Shown one piece after another: positions 35,197 through 41,985 of a stretch of DNA of 64,000 nucleotides; position 1 is the stretch's first letter, and each line of letters starts with the position of its first letter. The position numbers were made by a program, and so were the translations under genes. The notes beneath the pieces were generated by a model. The model made no database searches and was not told where the DNA came from. It was given only the letters and a program-made list of their open reading frames with translations. Source of the DNA: Tissierella praeacuta_A (lineage in GTDB: Bacteria > Bacillota > Clostridia > Tissierellales > Tissierellaceae). The stretch lies in the NCBI RefSeq assembly GCF_040396155.1, contig NZ_JBEBOY010000004.1, positions 73,730-137,729 of the forward strand, written 5' to 3'.

Positions 35197-36759
35197 ATGA
35201 ATGATATAGGAACTTGTATTAGCAAGAATGGGCCTTGGAAGGTATTGATAGTTGATGATGATAATTTCATACATAGGATGCTTAAAGAAGTTAATAAGAA
35301 CCTTGTATTTGAAGATAAAGGCATAATGTTTTATAGTGCATATACATCTAGTGAAGCTATAGAAATATTAAAAGAAAATGAAGATGTAGCCTTAGTATTA
35401 GTTGATGTCTTCTTAGAAGACAGAGATACAGGTCTAAATTTTGTAAAATATATTAGAGAAGATGTAAAAGACTTCGATATTAGACTAGTTCTAATGACAG
35501 GTAAAGGCTCTAATATTCTACAGGATAAAATTATATTGAACTATGATATAAACGGATATGAAAATAAATCCGATTTGTTTTCTAAAAAAATGAAGACAGT
35601 TATCTTATCATCTCTAAGGTCCTTTAGAGATATTATTAGAATAAAAAATCATAGAGAGTCAATGGAGAAAGTAGTATCATACATATCTAAATTATATGAA
35701 AAGGATACAATTAATGATTTTTTAATATCTAGTTTATATTATCTAAGTTCATTAATTAATCAATGTAAAGGACTAGGAAGTGAAAACTGCCCCATAAACT
35801 CCTTTGTAGGAGTAAAACAAGATAAAACTCATACATTTACAATAATCGGTGGGACAGGTAAATATAGAAATTTAATTGATAATAAAGTTGAAGAAAACAT
35901 ATCAGATAATGATTTTATAAAGGTAAGTAAAATAAATAAAGGTGGAGACCATGAGCTTTTTGATGATTGCTATATAGCTAGATACAAAAGTACTGCAGGA
36001 AATGAAGCAATTATATTTATAGAAAGATATGAAAACATAGATTGCATTGATATAGAGCTATTAAATGTATTTCATAAAAGTATATCTGCAACCTTTGATA
36101 ATCTATGCTTAAATTTAGAAATAGAAGAAACTCAAAAGGAAATATTATATACATTAGGAGAAGTAACAGAAGCTCGCTCAGAAGAAACTGGCTCCCATGT
36201 AAAAAGAGTGTCTAAGTATTGTCAGCTTTTAGCAGAAAAATATGGACTTTCTCAGAGAGAAATTATGTTAATAGCCAATGCTTCACCAATACACGATATA
36301 GGAAAAGTTGCCATACCAGATAAGATACTCTTAAAACCAGGGAAATTGACTAAAGAAGAATTTAATATAATAAAGACACATACAACAATAGGATATAATC
36401 TCCTAAAGAATTCTAAAAGGGAAATCCTAAAAGCAGCAGCTATAGTAGCTCATGAACACCATGAAAGATATGACGGTGGAGGATATCCAAGGGGATTAAA
36501 AGGAGAAGAGATACATATTTATGGAAGAATATCAGCTATAGCAGATGTATTTGATGCTCTAGGTTCTCCTAGAGTATATAAAAAGGCTTGGATAATCAAC
36601 GATATATTAAATTATTTCAAAGATCAAAGTGGAAAACATTTTGATCCAAAGTTAGTGGATATATTATTTAATAATCTAGATGAATTTATGGAAATAAAAG
36701 AAAAATATTCTGATGAAAATACTAAAGTTATTGGACATGTATCCGATAATAAGGAATAA
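35197..36759 (+). CDS. Response regulator with DUF3369 and HD-GYP domain
   Basis: 520 residues. Receiver domain KVLIVDDDNFIHRMLKE with the phosphorylated Asp in LVLVDVFLEDRDTG, a DUF3369/GAF-like middle, then HD-GYP with HDIGKVAIPDKILLKPGKL, AHEHHERYDGGGYPRGLKG and ADVFDALGSPR. The conserved HDIGK and HHE residues predict c-di-GMP phosphodiesterase activity. Start set at 35197 after GGGAGG. The last 63 coding bases recur at 38974, and hold a sigma-D promoter. Confidence 0.9.
   Translation: MNDIGTCISKNGPWKVLIVDDDNFIHRMLKEVNKNLVFEDKGIMFYSAYTSSEAIEILKENEDVALVLVDVFLEDRDTGLNFVKYIREDVKDFDIRLVLMTGKGSNILQDKIILNYDINGYENKSDLFSKKMKTVILSSLRSFRDIIRIKNHRESMEKVVSYISKLYEKDTINDFLISSLYYLSSLINQCKGLGSENCPINSFVGVKQDKTHTFTIIGGTGKYRNLIDNKVEENISDNDFIKVSKINKGGDHELFDDCYIARYKSTAGNEAIIFIERYENIDCIDIELLNVFHKSISATFDNLCLNLEIEETQKEILYTLGEVTEARSEETGSHVKRVSKYCQLLAEKYGLSQREIMLIANASPIHDIGKVAIPDKILLKPGKLTKEEFNIIKTHTTIGYNLLKNSKREILKAAAIVAHEHHERYDGGGYPRGLKGEEIHIYGRISAIADVFDALGSPRVYKKAWIINDILNYFKDQSGKHFDPKLVDILFNNLDEFMEIKEKYSDENTKVIGHVSDNKE
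36690..36752 (+). repeat. 63-bp direct repeat, left copy (HD-GYP 3' end)
   Basis: Identical to 38974-39036 at 61 of 63 positions (G/C and T/C differences). It encodes EIKEKYSDENTKVIGHVSDN in the HD-GYP protein. The two copies bracket the ATPase/nuclease-like pair. Confidence 0.9.
36723..36749 (+). promoter_or_regulatory. Sigma-D promoter inside the left direct repeat
   Basis: TAAA (36723-36726), 15 bases, TCCGATAA (36742-36749). It points toward the ATPase/nuclease-like pair, 310 bases upstream of the first start codon. A weak hairpin at 36781-36812 lies between. Confidence 0.6.
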
Positions 36760-36780
36760 AAAAGATTTCAAAATATAATT

Positions 36781-36812
36781 AGAGAGCTAGGGTATTTTTC
36801 CTTTTGCTCTTT
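36781..36812 (+). terminator. Weak terminator-like hairpin after the HD-GYP gene
   Basis: AGAGAGCTAGGG can pair imperfectly with CCTTTTGCTCT, followed by TTTAT. The remaining gap to 37056 is AT-rich with no other feature that I recognise. Confidence 0.35.
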
Positions 36813-37056
36813 TATAATAGACATTGAATAGTAATTGATATTATTATATTCTTCGCAATATTATTGTAATGATTCTGCTGATTGTATATACTATAAGTAA
36901 TTGAAGTATATATTATTGTAGATATCTATATTACTATCATCAATGTAATTAGATTTATATAGACTCTAAGATATAAAATTTAGGAATTGGGTATAATTGG
37001 TAACAATAATAATTATACTATATAGATACATTTTAAATATGTGGGAGGGTTAATAG

Positions 37057-38346
37057 ATGATTTTAACTCTAAAAAATATAGGGAAAATTAAAGATGCAAT
37101 AGTTGAACTAAATGGCATTACTGTTATTGCTGGTGAAAACAACACAGGTAAAAGTACGGTTGGTAAGACTTTATTTTGTATTTTTAATAGTTTCTATAAA
37201 ATTAAACAACAAATTTATAAAGAAAGAAGAAATGCCATAAAAAGAATTTTAGACATAGGATATATTAACCCTACAGATAGATTCATAATAGGGTTGGATA
37301 CAGATGAGATGACAAACACTATATCAGAAAAAGCAGATTTTTATAAGGAAAATCCTAAATTGTTAAAAAAAGATATAGTGGAATTTTTTCTCCGAGGTTA
37401 TAGAAATACTGAAAATTATACTAATGAAATATCCCTTGAAGATATAACTAAAAAGGTCTATCAGATTATATCTCTATCTGATGAGGATATTTTTAAAACT
37501 GTCCTGTCACAGAAACTTAATTCAGAATTTAATAGTCAAATCAATAATATTTATTCTTCTAATGATAGTGGTGGTATTGTAGAGCTAAATATAAAAGGAA
37601 CTAATATTGAAATTTTAATCAGGGATAATGAAGTTACAGATATATCAAAGAGACTTAGTTTAAACACAGAAGTCATTTATATAGATGATCCCTTTGTATT
37701 AGATGATATTAGCTCCTCTCCAATATTTCATATTGGATCTAATAATTATAATAATCATAGATTTCATCTACAATCAAAACTTAGGAATACAAAAGAAGAT
37801 TTTGGTGTAGTAGATGCTATAAATAAGATTATAATATCAAATAAAATAGATAATATTTTTTCTAAAATAAATACAATTTGTAGTGGACAAATGATAAAAA
37901 TAACAGGATCTAAATTTGGATATAAAAATAATAATTCAGATAAAGTATTAGATATAAAAAATATATCAACTGGCTTAAAAACATTTATTATACTCAAGAC
38001 CTTACTATTAAATGGCAGTATACAAGATAATGGAACCATTGTTTTAGATGAACCAGAAATCCATTTGCATCCAGAGTGGCAAATCCTATTTGCTGAAATT
38101 ATTGTTCTTATACAAAAAGAATTTAATATGCATATTTTATTAAATACTCATAGTCCATATTTTTTACGTGCTATTCAGGTATATTCCGCAAAATATGAAA
38201 TAGCAGATAAATGCAACTACTATTTGGCTGAAGACATGGAGGATCAAGCTATAATTAGGGATGTAACTACGTCTATTGACGAAGTATATACTAAGCTTGC
38301 AAAGCCTTTTGAAACATTGGAGATTGAGAGGTATAGTGATGACTGA
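37057..38346 (+). CDS. ABC/SMC-like AAA ATPase of a two-gene module
   Basis: 429 residues. Walker A VIAGENNTGKSTVGKTLF near residue 25, an ABC-type signature-like STGLKTF, Walker B GTIVLDEPEIHLHPEWQ near residue 330, and the switch His in LLNTHSPYFLRAI. This is the AAA_15/AAA_21 (OLD-like) class used in many phage-defence pairs. The middle 40-300 is a helical insert. It overlaps its partner gene by 8 bases. GGGAGGG precedes the ATG. Bracketed by a direct repeat, so probably inserted. Defence role is inference. Confidence 0.8.
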   Translation: MILTLKNIGKIKDAIVELNGITVIAGENNTGKSTVGKTLFCIFNSFYKIKQQIYKERRNAIKRILDIGYINPTDRFIIGLDTDEMTNTISEKADFYKENPKLLKKDIVEFFLRGYRNTENYTNEISLEDITKKVYQIISLSDEDIFKTVLSQKLNSEFNSQINNIYSSNDSGGIVELNIKGTNIEILIRDNEVTDISKRLSLNTEVIYIDDPFVLDDISSSPIFHIGSNNYNNHRFHLQSKLRNTKEDFGVVDAINKIIISNKIDNIFSKINTICSGQMIKITGSKFGYKNNNSDKVLDIKNISTGLKTFIILKTLLLNGSIQDNGTIVLDEPEIHLHPEWQILFAEIIVLIQKEFNMHILLNTHSPYFLRAIQVYSAKYEIADKCNYYLAEDMEDQAIIRDVTTSIDEVYTKLAKPFETLEIERYSDD

Positions 38347-38938
38347 TATTTGGAACTGTGATATTTTTAGTAATAATAAAAGTACTCTCAAGGAAACCTC
38401 CAAAGATGATGCAGATAAAAAAGATATAAAATATATGACTAATTCAGGAATTGAAGTTATTGACTTTGACGGTGTAAAAAATGATTATATAAAAGATTTA
38501 AAATTAAAATATACACCAAAGTCGAATGATGTTTTATATAAAAGTAAAGATGAGTTATATTTTATTGAATTTAAAAATGGAAATATGGATAAAGAAATAC
38601 ATAATGTAAGGCGTAAGATATTCGATAGTTTGCTGATTTTAACTGATATAATAAGTAAAGGTATTTCTTATACTAGAGAAAACCTTAATTATATTTTAGT
38701 ATATAATAAAGAGTATAGTGTAAGTCATAAAAAGAAATTGGACAAGTCTGAAGTACAGGATGCAAGAGGTCTAGATAGAATTTCAAGTTCTTTAAATCAA
38801 TTGGCAAAGCTAGAGTCCGATCCTTTTAAATTGAGAGAGCACTTTAAAAACTTGTATTTTAAAAAAGTTCACACATATACAGCAGAAGAATTTGAAGAAA
38901 AGTTTGTAAAACAATATGAAAATAATACCTTAAATTAG
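38339..38938 (+). CDS. Nuclease-like partner of the AAA ATPase
   Basis: 199 residues. No family recognised with certainty. The segment NDVLYKSKDELYFIEFKNG fits an E-x-K nuclease core (Glu-Phe-Lys on a strand after an Asp/Glu-rich turn), followed by helical DKEIHNVRRKIFDSLLILTDI. That pattern resembles PD-(D/E)xK folds. The ATG at 38339 overlaps the ATPase stop region and follows GAGAGG, so the two are coupled and likely form a complex or toxin/regulator pair. Confidence 0.55.
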   Translation: MTDIWNCDIFSNNKSTLKETSKDDADKKDIKYMTNSGIEVIDFDGVKNDYIKDLKLKYTPKSNDVLYKSKDELYFIEFKNGNMDKEIHNVRRKIFDSLLILTDIISKGISYTRENLNYILVYNKEYSVSHKKKLDKSEVQDARGLDRISSSLNQLAKLESDPFKLREHFKNLYFKKVHTYTAEEFEEKFVKQYENNTLN

Positions 38939-38973
38939 AATAGATAAGACAGATATTATAAATTAAAAGAGCT

Positions 38974-39036
38974 GGAAATAAAAGAAAAATATTCTCATGA
39001 AAACACTAAAGTTATTGGACATGTATCCGATAATAA
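38974..39036 (+). repeat. 63-bp direct repeat, right copy
   Basis: Matches 36690-36752 with two mismatches. It lies directly upstream of flagellin and carries the flagellin promoter. Confidence 0.9.
39007..39033 (+). promoter_or_regulatory. Sigma-D promoter of flagellin
   Basis: TAAA (39007-39010), 15 bases, TCCGATAA (39026-39033). Predicted start near 39040, giving a leader of about 80 bases with the CsrA site. In the ancestral order the promoter lay within the HD-GYP coding end. Confidence 0.8.
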
Positions 39037-39079
39037 TATTGAAAGTTAAAAAACCTTTTGGCCAAAGGTATAAAATATT

Positions 39080-39115
39080 TTGGCAAGGATGCCAACAAAC
39101 AAAAATCAAGGAGGA
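39080..39115 (+). promoter_or_regulatory. CsrA-binding sites in the flagellin leader
   Basis: Hairpin TTGGCA-AGGA-TGCCAA at 39080-39095 presents GGA in a four-base loop, the best-known CsrA target form. The second site is the Shine-Dalgarno AAGGAGGA at 39108-39115. Two sites with this layout repress hag in B. subtilis. csrA and fliW are 4 kb upstream. Confidence 0.7.
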
Positions 39116-39121
39116 ATAAAA

Positions 39122-40255
39122 ATGAGAATTAATAACAACATGATGGCAATGAACACACATAGGCAATTAGGTATAGCTAATACAGCTGGATCAAAATCAA
39201 TGGAAAAATTATCATCAGGCTTCAGAATCAACAGAGCAGGAGATGACGCAGCAGGATTAGCAATATCAGAAAAAATGAGAGGCCAAATCAGAGGACTTAC
39301 TCAAGCATCAAGAAATGCGCAAGATGGTATTTCTTTAATTCAAACTACTGAAGGTGCTTTAAATGAAACTCATGCAATTCTTCAAAGAATGAGAGAATTA
39401 GCAGTTCAATCATCAACTGATACAAATACAGGTGTTGATAGAGGAAATCTTCAAGATGAAATTGACCAATTATCAGCAGAGATTACAAGAATAGCTGAAA
39501 CAACTCAATTCAATACTATGAATCTATTAGATGGATCATTTAAAGATAAGAAATTCCATATTGGTGCAAATGAAGGACAAGATGTAACAATAGCAGTTAA
39601 TGATATGGCTGCAAAAGCTTTATCAGTAGATGGTGAAATGTTTAAAGGTACAGTAGGAGATTTAATTGTTAAGAATAGGGATGGAAGCGGTGTGAAAATA
39701 ACTGTTACAGCTGCAACTGCCTCAGGTCAAGATTTAAAAGTAGATACGACAGATTCAAAAAATATACAAATAACACTAGCAAGTAAAGAAGGCGTAGCAG
39801 CAGGTGCAAATAAAACTACAAATGCTGAATTAAAAGCAGAATTAGAAAAATTAGGATTCCAAGTAGAATTAGATACAGACAAAAAGGCTGGAGATTTAGC
39901 AAAAGAAGCGACTACTGCAGTAGAGATAAAAACTGCAGTATCAGGAGAATTTGGAGTGAATATATCTACACAAAAATCAGCATCAAAAGCTATTACTATA
40001 GTTAATGATGCCTTAGAAACAGTATCAAAAGAAAGATCAAAACTTGGTGCTATCCAAAATAGATTAGAACATACTATTAAGAACTTAGATACTTCAGCTG
40101 AAAACTTACAAGCATCAGAATCAAGAATCAGAGACGTAGACATGGCAAAGGAAATGATGGAGCAAACAAAACAAAACATATTACAACAAGCTTCAACTGC
40201 TATGTTGGCTCAATCTTTCCAAAATCCTCAAACAGTTTTACAATTGTTGAGATAA
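39122..40255 (+). CDS. hag: Flagellin, interrupted near its 3' end by a group I intron
   Basis: 377 residues as read without splicing. N-terminal MRINNNMMAMNTHRQLGIA and SMEKLSSGFRINRAGDDAAGLAISEKMRGQ (by region) are the D0/D1 helices; the C-terminal ESRIRDVDMAKEMMEQTKQNILQQASTAMLAQ is the other D0/D1 half. Residues about 175-285 are the variable surface part. Unspliced, it ends MLAQSFQNPQTVLQLLR. With exons 39122-40210 and 40573-40617 joined, it ends MLAQANQAPQTVLQLLR, the usual clostridial ending, also 377 residues. Start 39122 follows AAGGAGGA. Likely glycosylated by the Maf/legionaminic operon downstream. Confidence 0.93.
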   Translation: MRINNNMMAMNTHRQLGIANTAGSKSMEKLSSGFRINRAGDDAAGLAISEKMRGQIRGLTQASRNAQDGISLIQTTEGALNETHAILQRMRELAVQSSTDTNTGVDRGNLQDEIDQLSAEITRIAETTQFNTMNLLDGSFKDKKFHIGANEGQDVTIAVNDMAAKALSVDGEMFKGTVGDLIVKNRDGSGVKITVTAATASGQDLKVDTTDSKNIQITLASKEGVAAGANKTTNAELKAELEKLGFQVELDTDKKAGDLAKEATTAVEIKTAVSGEFGVNISTQKSASKAITIVNDALETVSKERSKLGAIQNRLEHTIKNLDTSAENLQASESRIRDVDMAKEMMEQTKQNILQQASTAMLAQSFQNPQTVLQLLR

Positions 40256-40572
40256 TGGAAACAGGGTCCCTCAAAGAGTAATTTTTGAGAGCAAATTGGG
40301 TGAATTGCTGGAACCTCCTAAAACTAACTAAACTACAACGGAGTTGGAAACGGCAAACGTGAAGGTTTGAAAATTAGTTAGATTGGACAATCAGCAGCCG
40401 AGCTCCTGTACTGAAAAGTTGGAGAAGGTTCAACGACTAGGATATACAACCTAAGGCAATCGTATTGTACGGTGATGAAATCCATAGGGGAGAGGATGCC
40501 TCCGAAGTACCCAACAACCAAAAATGGTTGAAGATATAGTCTGGCGTATATGGAAACATAAACGATGGTCCG
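40211..40572 (+). ncRNA. Group I self-splicing intron without ORF
   Basis: 362 nt. P1: GGCT|C (40207-40211) with GGGTC (40264-40268), with U.G at the splice site and U as last exon base. P2: CTCAAA/TTTGAG. P3: TTGGGT (40296-40301) with ACCTAA (40449-40454). P4: GCTGG (40307-40311) with TCAGC (40391-40395). P7: GACTA (40435-40439) in GTTCAACGACTAG with TAGTC (40537-40541) in AAGATATAGTCTGG, the R and S core elements. A TATG-GAAA-CATA hairpin lies at 40549-40560. The last base is G (40572). Splicing restores a canonical flagellin end. The P1 loop holds a second copy of the final exon with a stop at 40253-40255. Confidence 0.88.
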
Positions 40573-40617
40573 CAAGCAAACCAAGCACCTCAAACTGTAT
40601 TACAATTATTAAGATAA
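40573..40617 (+). CDS. hag: Flagellin 3' exon
   Basis: Fourteen codons and a stop: QANQAPQTVLQLLR. It joins in frame to exon 1 ending at 40210 (MLA). The copy inside the intron (40211-40255) encodes QSFQNPQTVLQLLR; 33 of 45 bases agree, most differences being silent or in three residues. The fit to the family ending argues that this is the ancestral exon. Confidence 0.82.
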   Translation, partial: QANQAPQTVLQLLR

Positions 40618-40640
40618 TTGAATATATAGGTAAAATTATA

Positions 40641-40675
40641 AGCGGTCAGGGGATTATTCCTCTGGCTTCTTTTTA
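40641..40675 (+). terminator. Flagellin terminator
   Basis: AGCGGTCAGGGGA pairs with TTCCTCTGGCTT around a short loop, followed by CTTTTT. It lies after the 3' exon, so the intron and both gene ends are in one transcript. Confidence 0.8.
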
Positions 40676-40695
40676 CATATAGGAGGGAAATGTTT

Positions 40696-41282
40696 ATGGA
40701 ATCTAAATTTCATGCTTCAGTAACAATAACAAATATGTCAAGTGAAATGTTTAATGATGCTTTGTTTTATATGGAGTTGGGAAATAATGAAAAAATGCAT
40801 TTTCACAATGGAGATTTTATCGTTCTTCAATTATATTTTTTTGCATATCTGTAGAAGCTTGGGTAAATAAACTTTTGGTATATGGATTAGAGCAAAAAAC
40901 TAATTGTTCAAAAGAAGAACAAAAACTTTATAAAGCTTTAACGGAGGAATTATATTTTCCACCATTAGGTATAAAACTAACAAACTATATTAAATTTAAT
41001 AGTTACTTAAGTAATTTATTTAATTTTAAGGTAGTAAAAGGATCTCCTTTGGATATTGCTATAGAAAATTATCTTGAAATTACAAAATATAGAAACAAAA
41101 TAATTCACTATTCTGACGGAAGTTATACAAAAGTGTATGATACTGAAGAATTAAAAAAATGTATCAATTCTGCTCCTGTTGTTATTCAAACTTTATTTGA
41201 TGAATTATATAATGTATCACTAGAATTAGTGAATGTAGGCTATCCAAATTGGTTTAAAGATAGAAAGTCAAAGGAAATTTAA
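40696..41282 (+). pseudogene. Frameshifted hypothetical gene
   Basis: From the ATG at 40696 (after GGAGGG) the frame reads MESKFHASVTITNMSSEMFN and on to HNGDF, then loses phase near 40815-40822 and stops at 40853. A second frame continues with RSSIIFFCISVEAWVNKLL and runs to 41282 (YRNKIIHYSDGS, then PNWFKDRK). The two halves join well if one base is lost or gained near 40818, so this is one gene of about 195 residues with a single frameshift. Helical protein with an RNKIIHYS motif reminiscent of HEPN-like folds. Function unknown. A read error cannot be excluded. Confidence 0.65.
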
Positions 41283-41340
41283 TTTAGATAAATAGGTTAG
41301 TCTCTTAGTATCTATCAAAAATAAGAAAGGAGAGGTCAAA

Positions 41341-41592
41341 GTGGGGAAACAAGGAATACCAATGGAGCCAATAGAGAGAATAGATATAATAAATATGTAT
41401 ATTGAAGGAGCTCTTTTGGATGAAATTATGAAAAAGACAGGTTTTAGTGATACAGCTATTATAGAAACTATTGAGGATTATGAAAGGAAATTAATTGATG
41501 TAAAGGGACGTTATAAAGGTATGAGTATAGGTGTAGAAAATGGTAAATTTATAAAAAAGATAAATCCAATAGAATTTGTTGAAAAAGAGTAA
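41341..41592 (+). CDS. Small protein with HTH-like segment, unknown
   Basis: 83 residues from a GTG after AAAGGAGAGG. IDIINMYIEGALLDEIMKKTGFSDTAIIETI has the spacing of a helix-turn-helix. No family recognised. It lies between the broken gene and the dead YjfB copy. Confidence 0.55.
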   Translation: MGKQGIPMEPIERIDIINMYIEGALLDEIMKKTGFSDTAIIETIEDYERKLIDVKGRYKGMSIGVENGKFIKKINPIEFVEKE

Positions 41593-41774
41593 AAATTTTA
41601 GGACATAACTAGTTTAAAGCTCACGGAGGAAAAAGACCTCCTTCGCAAAGTTCCAGGTTCCGATCGAATTTTGTCGAAAGTTGAATGTAAAAAAATATAG
41701 TAAATTGATGAATACAATTAAAGAATACATAATCTTAATAGTTTTATTATAATAGCAAAAGGAGGTCTGATATC
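41593..41774. other. Gap with a GGAGG/CCTCC hairpin
   Basis: A short stem GGAGG-AAAAAGA-CCTCC near 41624-41640 without a T tract; otherwise nothing recognisable. Confidence 0.4.
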
Positions 41775-41961
41775 ATAGAAATGGCAGCATTATCAATGAC
41801 CTAAGTCAAATAAAAGCACTTGTATCTCCGTTTTAAATATGGTAATGGATACAGATAAAGTACAAGCTGTAGATTTAACTTAGATGTTAGAAGCTAATAC
41901 GAAAATGATGGATTAATCAATTAATCCTTATTTAGGCAAGGCTATAGATATTAGATTATAG
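41775..41961 (+). pseudogene. Decayed YjfB-family motility gene
   Basis: Clear relic of the intact gene at 57162. It opens IEMAALSM (ATA instead of ATG), is shifted in frame near 41797-41825, and continues VMDTDKVQAVDLT*MLEANTKMMD*SINPYLGKAIDIRL with two Gln codons turned into stops. The Shine-Dalgarno AAAGGAGG at 41758-41765 is still there. Confidence 0.9.
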
Positions 41962-41985
41962 GAATAGAATAATATTCTACCCTTT

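Larger units (their letters stand above)
38963..39049 (+). pseudogene. Remnant of a second HD-GYP 3' end
   Basis: Reads LKELEIKEKYSHENTKVI followed by GHVSDNNIES and a stop. This equals the last residues of the HD-GYP protein (EIKEKYSDENTKVIGHVSDN). It is a leftover of the gene end, from duplication or from recombination with another allele when the ATPase pair entered. It has no start of its own. Confidence 0.8.

Noticed and set aside
40253..40262. 5' splice site just after the first flagellin stop
   Set aside because: Joining there to 40573 would not give a flagellin ending and the P1 pairing is lost; the site at 40210 gives the canonical C-terminus and a U.G pair.
40211..40572. IStron (group I intron fused to an IS605-type element)
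   Set aside because: The core resembles the introns of clostridial IStrons, but only 362 bases are present and there is no tnpA or tnpB reading frame, so it is called a plain group I intron.
40378..40593. Minus-strand reading frame inside the intron
   Set aside because: It runs through the structured intron core, has no ribosome site and no recognisable protein pattern.
41620..41645. Terminator at the GGAGG/CCTCC hairpin
   Set aside because: No T tract follows and the stem is only five pairs.
41870..41925. Recoding of TAG/TAA as Gln in the YjfB copy
   Set aside because: The same region is also frameshifted and lacks ATG; other genes in the window use TAA and TAG as normal stops.
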